Assembly (NCBI RefSeq): GCF_003286085.1
Contig: NW_020825343.1
Location: forward strand, 620,001-684,000
Source: Drosophila persimilis
Lineage: Eukaryota; Arthropoda; Insecta; Diptera; Drosophilidae
Direction: 5' to 3'
DNA: 64,000 nucleotides
Positions 50,062 through 62,796 of the stretch are shown piece by piece. Both the position numbers and the translations under genes were made by a program. Each line of letters opens with the position of its first letter. The first letter of the stretch is position 1. A model generated the notes under the pieces. It made no database searches, had not been told where the DNA came from, and saw only the letters and a list, made by a program, of their open reading frames with translations.

Positions 50062-52035
50062 ATTATCTTTCCAATTGTATGGATGATTTAGTTTTTCTCT
50101 GGTACTTCCTGATTCTGTGGATTCCTGGTAAGCTCGTAATTAAGCCAGTGAACCAATGGTCATAAACCTTTATTTCGGTCAGTGCATTCCCTTAACCCGA
50201 CTTAGCACGATTTGCCATTGAAGAAGGCGCCAGAGAAGCGGCCAGGCAGCAGCCACACATTGACCGGAACTAAAGCGGCCTGTCTCTGCTTCCATCCACC
50301 ATCCGCCAGCTGCCAGAAGAGGAGCTGGAACTGCAGACGGAGCCCAACCAGACGACGCCACCAAAAGGGGTAAACAAGGCCAGAAGTAGTAGAACAGGGC
50401 CAACAACAACAACCACAAAAACAGCAACAGCAAAACGAACAACAAAAATACCAACCAAATCTATGATAATGAAGGCATTCATTATTATTCCAATTGCTAT
50501 CTTGGCCCGCCCTTGCCACACCCGAAGCTCCTTCGCCCCCTCACAAAGCTGCTGCTTGGCGCCAAAGAAGCGATTAAATGGAATTGTGTCACAAACAAAA
50601 TTCGTCGAAAGACAACGCAAACAGAGAAGAAAATCTCAGAGATACATTAAAGGAACTATTTATGCACATGCTCTGGGAATTCAGCGAAATCCAATCCTTC
50701 GTTTGTATCTTTTATAGATCAATCATTGAAACGGTCGATTGGTGGGTTGTAAAACGAATTTGTGGGAATTTTCAAAGAGTCTCCATTTAAAAGCAAACGG
50801 GAAATTCAGTGAGAAGGTTTTACTCTGACTGGCTCGTCACATGTGGAAAACCGAATTGTAATTCATGTTGGAAGCTCGCGTTGCCGCCGGTATCCAGTAT
50901 CCAGCACCCAGCACCCTGCACCATGCCTGCATCCAGCCATGGCATAAATTGTTGCTACCCAATTACGAGCACTAACAATGAAGGTTTCCCCTACCCTGCC
51001 ACAATCTCTGCCACTGCCTCTCTACCCATTCCGCTTCCTCTTGCCTACTTGCCGCTCCATCACCTATGGCCACCAGATTCCATTGTCTGACTCTGAGCCT
51101 GGTTGTTGTTGCCAATTTTAGGCCAAAATGTTATCATGTCACTCGCAGTCGTCGTCATTCTGGCCCTTACTCCTACTCCTATCCTACTCCTACTTCTACC
51201 CCAACTGCACAATCCCCTACTCCATCCCTACACCGTCAGAGGGCTATCCACTGGCCATGTCCCACGCGCTTTTGGAGTGCGAATTTGCGTAAATATAATT
51301 TATTTACGCAATGGCAAAGGATCCGAGAAGGTTTCGGCATAGAGCAGGCACATATAAGCCTCGGCAACACAAACACACACAAGCACACATACATAGAAAC
51401 ACATACACATACTTGTAGATACAAAATTCAGTGCAGTTGCTGGCTGAACCTTTTGTCATGCATTCGTGACATTTAAGGCTCTCTCAGTCGCAATGGTCAC
51501 ACTGGCATTTGGGATGTGTCGGGAGCGTTTAATTAGAATGCGGTTGTGCAGATCCAGGGATTGTGTGGGTGTTCGTTCTGGCTTTCAGTTGAATTCAGTC
51601 AAGTGCAGTTCGTGAATTTTTATAAAAAATTTCTATCAAGTTTGAATTTCTATAGATCGGGCTGTCGTGGAGGTGACACTTCAATCAAAGTCACAAAATT
51701 GATGCCGAGACTTCATGTCAAGGGATCCCAACCTATGGCTTTAACGGCAGGTGGTGGGAGTGGTAGATGGTAGGTGGTTGGTGGTAGACGCATGGTTTCG
51801 GCCATGGCTTGTCAACGGAGGCAATGCCAATTGCAATTGCGAAAGCATTTTCCTTTTCCCCGTGTATTAACATAATCAAATTGGATTTGTGCACAGGATA
51901 ATGATGAGCTTCATTATTGGTTATATTGCTCGTCCTGCACTGTATCCATGTGAGTGTGTAGGTACGGATCGCACATATATATGTATTTCTTTGTCGTTGC
52001 TGTCGTCCTTGCTAGCGTTGTTGCTTATTATAAAT
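50062..52035. other. Noncoding DNA
   Basis: No gene is supported. Minus-strand frames at 50179-50620 (91-116 codons) read Phe/Leu/Val low-complexity from CAA/CAG-rich DNA. A TACTCC-type tract lies near 51170-51200, and CA-rich DNA near 51370-51412. Confidence 0.7.
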
Positions 52036-52049
52036 TATAATGAATTTGC

Positions 52050-52112
52050 TGGTGCTCCTGGTGCTGCTGGTGCTGCTACTGCTGCTGGTGCTGGTGCTCC
52101 TGGCTGCCAGCC
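52050..52112 (+). repeat. GCTGGTGCT-type triplet/nonamer repeat
   Basis: About seven imperfect CTGGTGCTG units. In the frame that begins with the ATG at 52040 this makes a Leu/Val run resembling a signal peptide. See the finding on that frame. Confidence 0.8.
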
Positions 52113-52426
52113 ACTTGTTGTCAGTGGCAACTCCACTCCACACCCAACACTCCAGCCGGCTGCTTATTCCCCTGGAAAATTATGTCACACGGGCACAGGA
52201 CATCACCCAACGCAGTTCTGCCATAATCGAAGAACTTCTTAAAAACCTGTCTCTCGGCATGTGTCGCGCCAGCAAAGAAATACGCTCACCCCACCTGCCC
52301 CGCGGCAGCTACAACATTTTCCAAGCTTATTATGTAAATTTTCCATTTCCAGAAAAAGAAAATGTAAATGAAAAACTGATGATGATAGCCGCGAGACAAT
52401 TTGCTTCGTCTACAATTAAAATTTAA

Positions 52427-55260
52427 ATCACAAGTAATTTAATTGAGCCAAACTCCTCGGGCCACTTCAATTTCGTAAATGTTCGGTTCTGGTGGAGAGG
52501 AGGTTTGGGGGCTTGATATTGGGTAGAGGACAATTAACCAGCAATTTTCGCATAAACGTTTCTTTCATAATTGAGCCCTCTCCCCTTTCCATTTCCCAAC
52601 AAAAGAGAAGCTAGATAGAACCACAAAAAAAAGTTGAAAAGAAGAAAGGAATGAAAGAAAAATAAACAGGAGATTTTTCAATTGGCATCGTCGTAGCCGT
52701 AGTCGTCGTCGTCTGCTCGAGAGCTGCATTATCTTCATCATCATTATTTCGATGATTGCCTTCATCAGCTGCCACATAATGGTGGGTCTTAATTTTTTGT
52801 TGGCCGTCGGTTGGTCATTGCAATTGTTTCCAAGTTGTAGAGTCGCTGAAAAGCCAAAGAGAAAGAGTTGAGGGCTGAAAGATGGGTTTGGGCCGAGCCA
52901 CTTGGCCAAAAGAATTCATTATGCAGGCTCTTCAGCTCTTTCTACGAGTATTCGTATAGGCTAAAAGAGCTGCTACTCAGCTGGACATTTGCTTTAATCT
53001 CATCCAATCACCATCGAATTAGACTAAACACATCCTATGGCCAATTCCATGTGCCTTTAAATGCACCAATTTCAAAGGAAGCATGGATAAAGGGGACCCA
53101 TTCCCGAACCGTCCACCGCAACAACATGGAGCGTTTATGGTTATGGGTCCCGTGGGCACAGGAGCAGCAGCCACGGCAACGGTATGGAAGACAGACAGAC
53201 ATACAATGGGCCCAGAAGAAGGCTGAGTCCTCGTGTGGAACTGCCAACACTTTAAGGCCGATAAAAGTCGACTGAAAAGGGGCAAAAGGATATATGAGAG
53301 GCAGCTCCCCAGTCTCTCTATCTCTTTCTCTTTTGGTGGCTCTTGAGGCAGACACTTGAGGTGGGATATTAAAAATACATGAGCAGCCCATGCACACAGG
53401 ACGACGGATTGGGGGCTCTGTCCGGGCCTGTTCTACTTGAGTTACAAGTGGCTTATTTACCTTACGATAAGTGCAGTCTGGAGTGCCATGACTTCTCTGT
53501 TGGAGAAGAGTGAGCCGTTCATTCGCCCATTCGCTCTTTCCCAATCCTGCTGTAATCATATTAATAATTATTTCTTCCGCAAAAAGGTTTTCCCTACTTT
53601 TCTAATGTCTCTCGCGAGCCTAATCTGCTTGAATGTGATTGTTGAGGATGGTTGCTATTGGGGTGATGTTTTAACATGTTGTTTAAGCTGCCGTTTTCCG
53701 TTTTGAAATAATGAAACGGGGAGACAGCAACAGACATCATCATTCAATATCAAATTGAGCCTGCTTTCCCTGCCGCCTCGTTGGACACTGGCCGGCCAAT
53801 AAATCAGGTGAAATTTTCAATAAAATGATGTGAAGCATGTTGACGACGAGATCGTCCTATCCACCCTTCCACCACAATTGGGTGCAGCGTGGGTGTATGT
53901 GTGAGTGTGTGTGTGTGTGTGTGTGTGCGTGCGTGGGCGCTATGGCCCATTGATGATTTATGTCCTGACCGCAATGATAACCCAGCAAACATGGCCCTGG
54001 AGCAGGGCCGGCCAGGGCAGGGCAGGGCAATGCCTACGAAAATATTTATGACAACAGCAAAAGGCAGCCGGAGACAACGTTGCGTATGCGTCATATTAAT
54101 GGACAAGGCTCGGGCTCGGGCTGTGGACATTTTTTGGAAAGCCAATTTGCGTATGGTTTTCAATTAAAATGTCACATGAGCTGTAAAACAGTTTGATGAG
54201 CCTGTCGTCCAGGGCCAGGTACGGGGATTGTGGGCGCAGTTATACATACACATAGTAGTAAAGAACATATCATCTTCCTGCGGAAGCAGAGGCCAAGGCT
54301 ACATTCGTTTCGTTTCGTTCATGGGAATTTTGCCACATGTGGGCCAAAGCCGAAAAGAACTCAAAAGGAAAGCGTTTGTCGGAGCGTGTAGCCATAAGTA
54401 GCTTGTGTACCCCACAACTCCCCCACTCGCTCGTTTTCCTTTCTGACAAACGCAAATTATTCTGAAAAAAAAAATATATTTTTATGTTTATTTTTTTAAC
54501 AAATTAATGAGATATTTTCAGGTTTTTTTGCTGCTGCGTGGCTGCTACATCAAACGAATTCCTTGGTTGGCAGCTAATTAAGGAGGATTAGAGGGGAGGG
54601 CCATATAAACCACATATAGACTCCCTCTGATATACATATACTAGTACTATGGGACTGCATCTTTTGCAACTCGTTTGGATGTCAGCTGCCTTGGTGGCAT
54701 TATGGGGATTGCAGGCACACATATTATCCTCAATTAGCGCGCTTATTGTTTTCTGATACTGCTCCTGTCCCACGCCCTCAGCAGGGCGCCCTCTACTGCA
54801 GCTCCTCTCCGGTGCTCTGCGCTCTTCCCATGATTCCAATTGAGTGGAGGCTTAGGCTTAAGTACCTAAAGTTAGGGGCTTCCCATGAAATACAAACTTT
54901 ACGTTTCAACTGGCACTAACCATAAACCATTGCTTGCCTGTCTGTTTGTCTTTTTCTCTCTCTCTCTCCGTCTCCCTCTTTTTCTGTCTATATCTGTTTC
55001 CGTCTTTCTCGCACACATTGTAAAGTGCCGTTGTTGTTGGTTTTATTTGTTATGCATTTTGCCCGGAAATTGGAGATAATAAGCATATTGTTGTGCGAAA
55101 ACAATGGCCCTGCTAATGACGTACATCTGTGTGGGTATATCTCATATGTGTGTATGTTATTCTGTGAATATGAGAGTGTTTGTGTGTGCTCATAACAACG
55201 CACGTAGGCAGAGACATTCTGCATGACAGAGAGAGAGAGAGAGAGAAAGAGCAGATTTTA
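52427..55260. other. Noncoding DNA
   Basis: No gene is supported. A 174-codon minus-strand frame (53035-53559) is open but has no domain and crosses a CT repeat. A GT tract lies at 53905-53934, and CGTTT repeats near 54303-54318. CT-rich and GA-rich tracts lie near 54956-54990 and 55228-55250. Confidence 0.7.
53905..53934 (+). repeat. (GT)n microsatellite
   Basis: A GT run grading into GTGC units. Confidence 0.95.
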
Positions 55261-57828
55261 AAGCCAGAGAGAGAACCGAATTGAATCTCCAAAAGCTGAA
55301 AAACATAATACGAATCAGAGTGTCAGTCATTCAAAAATGCACTTGGAACGAAGAATAACTCTTCTTAACTATCGCCCGATTTTCCGAGAGATGTTCAAGT
55401 ATCTTATGGTTTTCAAAATCATATACTTTGTATCCCAATAACAGTATCAGAATATTTAAAAACAAATATAAATAAGTTAAACATTGATATTTTCATCTTT
55501 TTAAATTGATATTCAAATGTTAAGATTTTTTTGAGCGGAAACAATACAAACTTTATTCGTTTGCATTCTCTGTAGGTACATACGTAAATATCGTTGGCTA
55601 AGCGGTTTTTCCCTGTTTATCAAGCCCACAACCAAAAAAGAAATTTAATCATAGATTTCAACCCTTATTCTATGCGTTCCCAAACCTCAATTCCAACCAG
55701 TTGCTTTTACCACCCCTTTTTGGGCAGTAGCCAAGAAAGGCGGTGACCAAATTCTGGCCATAAAAGCAACCCTCCGTAGGCCATGAATTTATTAGCCGCA
55801 TAAGCGTTTTTTGCATTGTTTTGTATTCACCTTGAATCCCTTGGCTTGCAGAAGCTTTGCCAAAGTGCATTACAAGACTCTCTCTCTCTCCAAAAAACTT
55901 CCTAAGGAAAGCACACACACACAACATAACTAATTGAATTAAAACTAAATGCAACTTTTATCCTAAGCAATTACGGGAGTGGAAAGAGTGGCAGAAGGCA
56001 GGGAGGCCAGGAGTCAGGAGCCAGGGAGGCAGGCCAAACATCAAGCCATAGAAATACATTTTCATTTCCATTTCTATTTCATTACAATTTCATTTAAGTG
56101 AAGCTTAAAAGCGCACCAAATGGCAAATGGCTGCCTGCCCTAGCAATTATTTTTGTAGATTTTCCACCATCCCGCTGGCCGTCCCACCGACCCCAATGCA
56201 GGCAAACAATGGAAAACAGGTTAGAGGTTGGTGGAAAAAAAAAGGAAAAAGCACCTGTAAAACAATAGACATAGAAGAGGCTGCAGGAGAAGAAGGAAGA
56301 CCGGTAGGAGCACCAGCAGGAAGCAAATAGAAACGAGGCGTGCCTGGAGATTGAAAAACAAGTTAATAGCAATAGCTTTGGTTGGCTTTGGCCCGCACTG
56401 CCATTGGGCCTTCGGCCGGGTCTGGTTCTTGGTCCTCTTCTTGGTACTATACAAACAAAGAGAATTTTCCAATTTTCACAAATGCTGTTTTCTTATTGTT
56501 CTTGGTATCGTATGGCAAGTGGAAATGCTCGTTCGTGATCTCTCAAGGATTTTTCCACTCACGACTTCGGTGATCCCCTCACGTACTCATACCTAGAACC
56601 TTCTCATCCATCCTTCTTTTCGGCTCGGGTGAAGTAATTAATTTACTAAATACACATACACACACAGACAAAGGAGCTATCTGCCACACACGTTCCAGAG
56701 GAGCTGCAGGGAGCACGAGTAAGTGGGAGGAGAGGCCATAAATACTTTGGCATATTCAATATTTTATTTATTCGGAGCGTGACAACTGGCAGTCCCTCAG
56801 GGCTCCATCCCACTCTCGATTCTCAGGCAATTACTGGTCTGTAATTTCAGCTTCTTTACGAGTATACCTCTTGTCTCATGTGCTTAAGCATTTTTCAATT
56901 GTCTTTTAATTGAATGCGCCAGCACAAAAATTACTTATAAAGGTAAGAGAGGACATTCGAACGGAAACGGAAACAGAAATTCTTGTGGCTATAAATTTAA
57001 CGCGACTTTGGGCCATAAAATTTCAATTGCCTTTTAATTTGCATATACTTAGACCCCCCTTTGGGCCATAACAATACCGTCTCCGTCCGAGCCCTTCCAA
57101 CGACTAATTACAGTTTGTTAATGAATAGGCGGCACAGCCTGGCGCTTACCTGCAAAGAAACAAAAAAAAAGAAAGGAGAAAGGTGTTGGGTTAGAGATGC
57201 GCTGGGGAAAGTTTAGCTGCCAGTTTTGCATAAAATTAGAGTAACTTTGAGATACGTAAAAATCTGTAATATTCTGGGACAATGTCAATGGAAGAAGCTT
57301 AAGGATTCTTAGTTTTAGCATAGCTTAAGAATAATCGGGATAAAAGATACCAATTTATTGGTTTACGTTAGCCTTTGTCTTCTTCAGTTCTGGCTGTCAC
57401 AATCTTACAAAAAGTACTCTTCACTCTTTTTGAGCTTTTTCTATAGCAGTCCATATTTATGTTCTGAAATTTTATATTAGTCCTAATTGCTATGCTATAT
57501 TCCCTACATTCGTTATATGTTACTCTTGGCAACGGATTTAATTCCGAACTAGAACTGCTCGAGCCACAGACATCCTTTCCACTCCATGTAGCCGCAAAAC
57601 TCAGTCGAGCAGAAAGCTGCTTAACTATTTTGCCAACTCATTTTGTTTGGCATATTATTTTTGATATTTTGCCACTCACTTTCCTTCTTTTTTGCCCCCA
57701 ATGCTCCAACAAAAGTTGAATAATTTTGAAAACCTATTAACATATTTGCACTTTCACCAACCAGCAACCTCCACTCCACCGCTCCATCCCAATGCTACTC
57801 GTGTCTGCTTGACTTGTCGAATCAAGTC
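55261..57828. other. Noncoding DNA, AT-rich at the left
   Basis: No gene is supported. 55300-55560 is AT-rich unique DNA. 55980-56035 is GGCAGG/AGCCAGG-rich. The remainder is unremarkable. Confidence 0.7.
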
Positions 57829-57877
57829 GAGTGGAGTGGAGTAGGGTGGAGTAGGGTGGAGTAGGGTGGAGTGGAGA
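57829..57877 (+). repeat. 10-bp tandem repeat GTAGGGTGGA
   Basis: Three exact GTAGGGTGGA units at 57841-57870 are flanked on both sides by GTGGAGTGGA-type variants. The unit is a derivative of GTGGA pentamers. Confidence 0.95.
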
Positions 57878-59549
57878 GAACGAGACTGAGCGCTGCCAGC
57901 AGCTTAGTGCATTTTTGCCTGCCAATAATTTAGGAAATGTTCTCGATCTTTTCCACATAAACTTGCAGATTTTGCGAGCATAGTTTAGTTTTGCATGTGC
58001 GGTTGGGTTTTAATGCCAGCATAATTGCCGCAAATAGTTTTCCACTTCAGTCTAAGGGGACGGCATAGACTGCAGAGAGGACTAAGCGGCTTAGTTGTGG
58101 GATATATCTGTACAAAAAAAGAAAGAACGCAACCTGACAGCGGGAAGGTATAAAATTAAGTGAATTAGCTGACTGTACAGCAATGCGTATAGTTGATATG
58201 ATCCTTGGTCCTCCTACCTGCTGCCCATCTCAGTCTCCATATTATTATCTCCTTCTTCCTCTGCCTCTGCGCTGCTTATGAAACAAAAGTCAAGTGCTAT
58301 TTGGGTCTCTGGCTGGCATTTAAAATCATCGAGCAACAGTCGACGCTGTGGACGCACAATCAATGCCGTGTATTGTTTTTTAAGCCTCTCTTTTTCCCAA
58401 TTTCTTCTCCTCCCTTGCTCGCTCCCACTCTCGACGAACCATTGTTATTATGGATTATTGCCTCATTGGATGCGAGGCATTCATTGCACATACGCAAGGG
58501 GTTGAGCAGGGGGACGAGTCGAGGACAGCTCTTTTGCAATGCGTATTTTCAATTTGTGCGAGTATTGGTGCATACGTGGTATCTGTGTGAGCCAAAAATT
58601 CAACGCACAAGATAAACAGCCGAGGCCGGAGCCAGAGCCAGCGCCAGCGCCAGCGCCAGACCCAGAGCGGAGAGAGAAAGACCCCGGAGTCCATGGAAAT
58701 TAAGCCAATACCAATGACTGGACTGCGGTTGCAGCTCGACTGAGTCTCGGCCACGTTAATTGCAACGCTTTGTGAAGTCTATCCACCATGCAGCCTTCTC
58801 CTGCTGCACGCACACTGGAGGCAGAAACCAGGAAGAGCTACACATTTTTTCGCACTGCGCTTCTCTTTCAGCCATGTGTGTGGAAAATTTACTGCATGGC
58901 ACATTAAGCAAGCAAGTGGTGATATGATTGAGTTTATGAGTGTCTACCGCTTCCCGCTTCCTTCCCATCGAACCATTTTTTAAAATTAACTACAAAGTTC
59001 CTTTTTTGTTTTTGGTTTTTTGTTGTTTGTTTTTGATGATTGAGAGTACAGTTTGCTTGGCAGCCTGCTCAATGCAGCGTGAAATGTTCGACAAGTTTTT
59101 GTGTGTACGAGCACTCCCGGAGCGGCAAGGGCCATAGCCCAACCATAGCCGTAGCCGGGTCGAGGCACATTAGTTGCCGACTCAATGCACTAAGCCGGAT
59201 GATGTTATTGATAAACTGTTATTGCAGATGCCCGGGTAATTAGAGTGGACTCCTAGTCGAGTGGAAAACGATGTGGGAAAAACTCGTAAAATTAATCAGG
59301 AGGTGAAAATATAAGCGCTAGTCATCCCTCTGTGACTGGTCCACCTTCAGGTCAGTTTTGCTTCATGTCTAGCCCCACCTTCAGGGTCATGTCCACCTTA
59401 TTTTCAATGTCTGCTGAGGAAACCACAGCATTTTAATTGTTAAACCTCAGAAAAGTAAGTTTTCCAGCAGGCAGGCAGCAGACAAAACTTTCTCCAATGC
59501 AGAACTAGGCAAATATTTGCCCTTCGACTTTGGAAGCTGCTCCAATCCA
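57878..59549. other. Noncoding DNA
   Basis: No gene is supported. Hexamers lie at 58629-58664. CCACCTTCAGG recurs at 59341 and 59375, with CCACCTT again at 59393. The plus-strand frame 58205-58615 (136 codons) shows no domain. Confidence 0.7.
58629..58664 (+). repeat. (GCGCCA)n hexamer repeat
   Basis: Three GCGCCA units (58641-58658) are flanked by GCCAGA variants. Confidence 0.9.
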
Positions 59550-59573
59550 GGTAAAGGTAAAGGTAAAGGTAAA
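59550..59573 (+). repeat. (GGTAAA)4 hexamer repeat
   Basis: Four exact GGTAAA units. Confidence 0.95.
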
Positions 59574-59853
59574 GGACCAGGTCCGAGTCCAGGAGAAGAG
59601 CCCCTCCGCAGAGACTTCAGTCGCATTTCCAGCTTCCAGCTGGGTGTAGAGGAAAATGCAGAGAACACTTCGCTTGGCTTTTGTTATTAAAAAATACCTA
59701 AAATTACCAAAGATAAATATTAATAACAAGCCGCAGCTAACAGTTGCTTCCTCATTTCCTATCAGTGGCAGTGGCAGAAGCAGTGGTTTCTTGTTACTGT
59801 TACCTGTTTTTGTTAGCAGGTATTTTTTAATTTGCATTGTGCGGTTGGTTGTA

Positions 59854-60351
59854 TCAGGGGTGGGGGGAGTGGTGTTGAGAAGACAAACTCAAACAATTTG
59901 CGGTTTTCATTAAGTCATCCTTGCTCTTCGCTCGCCTCTGGCTCTTCTTCTGCGAGAGCGGGGAGTTTATTATATGAAATAACTTATCCGAGTGGCATGC
60001 CACAGGATAGGATGCAGAGCAGGACACGCAGGGACAGATGTCATTAAATGCAGAAGGCAGCAAGCATTTGAATAAGTCAGAGCTTTTCCTCCCGGGCAAA
60101 GAATACTCTAAGAAAAAGATATCATACAAAAACGAAGCCAAAACTAGCGTGCAGAAAGATGCGGCGATGCTGTACAGTCTAGAGAGGATCACCACAATCA
60201 ATCCCAGATCGTGTAAGGGCATCGCAGTGTCGGTGATACCCAATGTCTTCGATGCAGATTGCCAAATGTAACTCGCAGAAGAAACCGAGTGATGGCAAGT
60301 CTTTTCGGGCAGGTCGAGGATCTCAAATTCAGTGCATTTAATAGTTTCCAT
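59854..60351 (-). CDS. Weak candidate small protein with one hydrophobic segment, unknown
   Basis: This is the open frame that looks least like low-complexity noise, though I recognise no family. The ATG at 60351 has the context CAACAAAATGG, close to the Drosophila initiation consensus. Another in-frame ATG lies 23 codons upstream at 60420, in a poorer context. From the inner start the product would be 165 residues: a polar stretch of about 48 residues with several Cys and Ser, one long hydrophobic segment (about residues 50-83), then a Cys-rich part and a basic tail (KKSQRRAKSK). No splice signals or promoter were found. The sense strand also has a 77-codon frame here. Chance is a real alternative, since six other frames of similar length in the window are clearly spurious. 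Confidence 0.18.
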   Translation of the reverse strand: METIKCTEFEILDLPEKTCHHSVSSASYIWQSASKTLGITDTAMPLHDLGLIVVILSRLYSIAASFCTLVLASFLYDIFFLEYSLPGRKSSDLFKCLLPSAFNDICPCVSCSASYPVACHSDKLFHIINSPLSQKKSQRRAKSKDDLMKTANCLSLSSQHHSPHP

Positions 60352-60523
60352 TTTGTTGAATTTCTGCTGCTTGCGGCTTTTGACGTTGGCACTTCCGTTT
60401 CCGCTTGAATTATCGCGCACAGCGGGCGGTGGCAGGGCGTGGCGGGTCGACGGGAAATTGCATTAACTGCGGCAAAAGTCGCTGGCAGCCTTTGGCTTCC
60501 CTGTCTGCGTTTAATATGCAACT

Positions 60524-60526
<3 letters not shown>

Positions 60527-60564
<38 letters not shown>
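60527..60564 (+). repeat. (CA)19 microsatellite
   Basis: The longest uninterrupted dinucleotide CA tract in the window, 38 bases. It is likely polymorphic. Confidence 0.98.
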
Positions 60565-60569
<5 letters not shown>

Positions 60570-62544
60570 CTAGCTCTGGCTGTCTTGCGTCATTTTGAAA
60601 TATTTGTGGCATCAAATGCAGTCGTCAACTTGATTAAATGTCATGCATAAAGCAACAGCCAAGCTGCAGATGAAGATGGAGTTGCAGATGGGTACAGTGG
60701 CAGAGCGAGAGAGGGAGGGGGAGAAGGAGACCTTGTGGCAAGCAGAAATTGCAAGGCGTTTCAATGAAAAAAAGGCAACGAAAGAGGATTCGGATAGAGG
60801 GACTAGGAAGCTAGATGCTGGCTAAAAGGAGCTGCCAGAGGAGGAGGAGCCAAAGTGACATGCAGATTTGTTTGGCAGAAATATTCCTTATGGCTGCTGC
60901 TGCCTGCGGTTTCTGTGCGATTATCCAGAGGGAATTCTTCCAGTTACCTTTTAAGGGGGCACGGCAGAAGGTAGATCAATTACCAAATGAAATATGACTG
61001 CTGGTAGCTGTATTCCGTATTCCTCAGATAGTATACATATGTACTCTGGCATTCATCCCTAATATGTCCCTTTTTTGAATGCCTGTCTCTTTTTAAAGAA
61101 CATATTTGTGTTCTGTTTGTGCTTTGAAGGTGTTTCCTGTGCATTGTATTTCTTTAGGATCAGATCCAAAAATATAAAAAAAAACACTTTCAGCAAACGT
61201 CAGGTGCTGTAAAGCTTCTTAGAGGAAATCATTCCTCAGCCTAAGATCTAAATAGTATCTATCTGTTTTTTCGGTAGAGCATTTAAAAGGCTTCCGAAAT
61301 ACTATAGTTGTACTTTGAACAAATCTCAGCCTCGCCTCGGAGATGTGCAAATATTTGCATGAATAGAAGAACTGCAAATTTGCATAGCTTCGGCTCTGGA
61401 TTTGCTCATCTGGAGCCCGGCCCTCATAAAAATGATTTAAATGAATTTTCATTTGTTGAATCGAGTTATCCAACATGTAGGGGAGCAGCAGCTGCCGGGA
61501 AAAACTCAGTTGTAAATTAATTAAATTTGTTTAGGCCAGTCGTTTCCAAGACCAAATGCACGAAGAGCAGTCGGATGGGAAGAGAAATGATTACACATAC
61601 ACAGTGTTGACAGTCAGACAGACGGACGGGCAGAGTCATCAGGACAGACACGGCCACACTCTCAAATGATCATTACTTTAATTTCTTCTGACAAACCAAC
61701 GCACAGATAGCATACAAATGGTGAATATATTTGTAAATTAAATCAATTTATTTGCAATTCCTTGGACCAGTGCAGAACTGAGGGCGTGGCAATGACTGAT
61801 GCTGAGGCTAAGGCTGAGAGCAGACTCGACGGCGCCGCACAAAAATATGCAGCAATTTATTTCAGCATCTCCTGGCCCTCCACATTGCCACTGCCTCTGC
61901 ATTTGATTGAAAATGCGAATTACTTATGTATATAGCCATAGCCGAGGATTCTGTATGGTATGTAGGGCGAGTGGCAAATCTAAAATCAAATCAAATCAAT
62001 TTTCTCAAATGTTACTTGGCAGCCCCCAATCCTGGTCCAGCACGGCATCGCCGGCTTTGACGCGCTCCCTTCCGCCTGTCCTTTCGTCCGTCCGTATGCC
62101 TGTCCCTCGGCATTGGGGCAACTGCCTGATTGATCGAATTTGAATTTTTGTGGCACATCTCACCCAAGCCGCTGACGGTTCGCCTTTAATTATGTTCTCG
62201 TTGGGTTGTATGTGGTGGCAAATGAGCAGGGATCCCCCAATCAAACCCAAGCAAATTCTTTGCCAACTTTCAGCCCTGGGGTCATCCCTCAATTTGACGA
62301 CCGAGCAGGAAACAACTTAAGAAGTTCCTAAAACCACCCACACACTCGTACGAACAGAGAGGTATATGCATAAGGAGAGAGAGAGAGACAAAGCTGCAAA
62401 AAAGCCGCAAAAATTTTTGAAATTTTACAAATTGCTATTTTATTGAGAGTCAAAAAGCAATGGAAATATGAAGAGAGCCAAGATGCGAGGAGACGTACGA
62501 CTCCATTTGCCATTGGTTTCTGGTATACTCTCTACCCCTCTCTT

Positions 62545-62592
62545 TGTGTGCATGTGTGTCTGTGTGCGTGTGTGCGTGTGTGTGTGTGTGTA
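62545..62592 (+). repeat. GT-rich microsatellite
   Basis: GTGTGTGC-type units end in an uninterrupted GT run. Confidence 0.9.
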
Positions 62593-62796
62593 TGCACAAC
62601 GAAGCAGACATAATTAGCTGAAGAATTTTTTCATCAAATGTGCAAAATGGTCGAAACAGCGAGCCAAGTGTTGAAAAAGAGGCAATAAAAACACGGACGG
62701 AAAAACGAAAAGTTATGAATCAAAATATATAAAGAGCGCAAAGAGGGAATAAGAGAGTAAGTTATAGAGAAGAAGAGAAACTTTTTTTACGATTTC

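Noticed and set aside
53035..53559. 174-codon minus-strand open frame
   Set aside because: Includes an Arg-Glu-Arg-Asp run from a CT repeat, with no domain. Length is within what chance gives in this window.
20607..61030. Shared 15-mer near CCGTATTCCTCAGAT in two distant places
   Set aside because: Several 15-mer coincidences are expected in 64 kb compared with itself, and the flanks do not match.
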